Source: Paracrocinitomix mangrovi
GTDB lineage: Bacteria; Bacteroidota; Bacteroidia; Flavobacteriales_D; Crocinitomicaceae
DNA length: 64,000 bases
Assembly (NCBI RefSeq): GCF_019740355.2
Contig: NZ_CP091819.1
Location: 1,054,001 to 1,118,000, forward strand
Direction: 5' to 3'
In this document: positions 63,466 through 64,000 of the stretch, piece after piece
Position numbering within the stretch: position 1 is the stretch's first letter
Layout: each line of letters opens with the position of its first letter
The notes under the pieces: generated by a model
Seen by the model: the letters and a program-made list of their open reading frames with translations, nothing else
Told to the model about the DNA's origin: nothing
Databases searched by the model: none
Translations under genes and position numbers: made by a program

Positions 63466-64000
63466 TTATCTTTTTAAAACCCAAACCGAATAACCTGTAT
63501 CTGCTTTAATCTTTCCAATGTTGTCATCTGCTGATTCACGGTTGTCAAAACATGCCACAGAAACATAATTTAGGTTCCCATTTAATATTTGTGCGGCGTA
63601 ACCCTTATCAACCAACTCTGTCATTCTTCCCTTTGCATTATTGATGTCTGAAAAAGAACCGGCAATTAAATGATATTTGCATGTACCTGAACTAGGTTCA
63701 ATAACTGTTTGTTTAACAAAGTCACGTTTTGCTAATGGTTTAATTGGTTTTTTGTTGCTGAACACCACCGGCAGCACTTCATTTTCTTCTATTTCCTCTT
63801 CTATCTCATTTGTTTCAACCATTAGATCCTCCTCCACTAACTCATCCTCATTTTCAGATGATTCTCGGACATTTGGTTTCCAGAATGATGACAAATCATA
63901 TCCAAACAAAGAAGTTCCGTGATGCAAACTATCCAAATGAAAATCCTTAAAAATCTCAATCTTACCTGAATAGCAAGCCACCCAAATTTCTGAATCATCC
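63466..64000 (-). CDS. SPOR-domain protein, N-terminus beyond the window
   Basis: The frame stays open to the window edge (upstream codons read DDSEIWVACYSG), so the GTG at 63981 is unlikely to be the start. A middle acidic region (many E, about 45-75 from that GTG) leads to a C-terminal SPOR domain: YHLIAGSFSDINNAKGRM, then ILNGNLNYVSVACFDNRESA and YSVWVLKR. SPOR domains bind septal peptidoglycan. In Bacteroidota such proteins often carry an N-terminal DNA-binding HU-like or CCDC81-like part, which would be in the missing portion. Convergent with the methyltransferase gene with no gap. Confidence 0.82.
   Translation of the reverse strand, partial: DDSEIWVACYSGKIEIFKDFHLDSLHHGTSLFGYDLSSFWKPNVRESSENEDELVEEDLMVETNEIEEEIEENEVLPVVFSNKKPIKPLAKRDFVKQTVIEPSSGTCKYHLIAGSFSDINNAKGRMTELVDKGYAAQILNGNLNYVSVACFDNRESADDNIGKIKADTGYSVWVLKR

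Noticed and set aside
1-64000. CRISPR array, prophage, transposase or integrase
   Set aside because: No spaced repeat array and no recognisable mobile-element proteins were found on either strand.

Overview
The window is chromosomal DNA from a low-GC member of the Bacteroidota, most likely a marine or aquatic flavobacterium-like organism of the order Flavobacteriales (family not resolved). Four signs support this. Many genes carry the TAnnTTTG -7 promoter element typical of the phylum. There are type IX secretion (T9SS) traits: a PorT-like barrel beside ubiE, and a cargo protein with a C-terminal sorting domain. The envelope genes are phylum-typical (TamL lipoprotein, OmpP1/FadL barrel, TonB receptor with a carboxypeptidase-regulatory-like N-domain). 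The prolyl-tRNA synthetase is the archaeal/eukaryotic-like short form. There is no phage, insertion sequence or CRISPR array; most of the window looks like core genome with some accessory envelope loci.

Layout. Positions 1-6.8 kb: end of a small conserved protein, hemB (Mg-type), two secreted proteins, a large ABCG-like transporter with a TerB-like N-domain, and a GNAT acetyltransferase. 6.8-7.2 kb: a 106-bp tandem repeat beside tRNA-His. 7.3-10.5 kb: small membrane and lipoproteins, then a three-gene putative copper locus (CHGHC membrane protein, barrel, MbnP-like lipoprotein). 10.5-17.2 kb: a barrel, a DUF2892 protein, then a minus-strand block of aminotransferase, heptose kinase, ubiE, porT-like and an FAD dehydrogenase. 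17.3-17.6 kb: tRNA-Gly followed by a decayed duplicate of its 3' end carrying a 20-bp palindrome. 17.6-28.4 kb: OmpP1-like barrel with a Gly/Tyr/Asn-rich lipoprotein, proS, tRNA-Glu, rpsT, ung, hemE, an OmpA-family protein, a UMF1-type MFS protein and a DksA-like zinc-finger protein.

28.5-36.2 kb is the most interesting region: a tightly packed minus-strand operon of rmlA, a DUF4956-like membrane protein, a CotH-family kinase, an O-antigen ligase/polymerase-like protein, a second CotH-like protein that has lost the metal-binding Asp motif, and a membrane-anchored metallophosphoesterase-like protein with altered metal ligands. It reads as an uncharacterised envelope system coupling glycan assembly to phosphotransfer and possibly phosphate removal. 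36.4-42.2 kb: two MORN-variant repeat proteins, an Nramp-superfamily protein lacking the usual metal motifs, a methyltransferase, a glycosyltransferase and a TerB-like protein.

42.3-48.8 kb: two tandem paralogous giant FG-GAP/VCBS-ASPIC/UnbV exported proteins. 49-51.8 kb: a SPOR-like protein, a PAS-PAS-AAA+-Fis sigma-54 activator, candidate operator repeats and a sigma-54-like promoter in front of a SpoIIAA-like small protein. 51.9-56.6 kb: a T9SS cargo protein of ELWxxDGT-type repeats and a TonB-dependent receptor. 56.6-64 kb: a GT2 glycosyltransferase fused to an apparently gutted phosphoglycosyltransferase domain, a BNR/sialidase-like secreted protein, TamL, a TrmH-family RNA methyltransferase, and a SPOR-domain protein running off the end. 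All functions are inferred from reading motifs; no database search was run.
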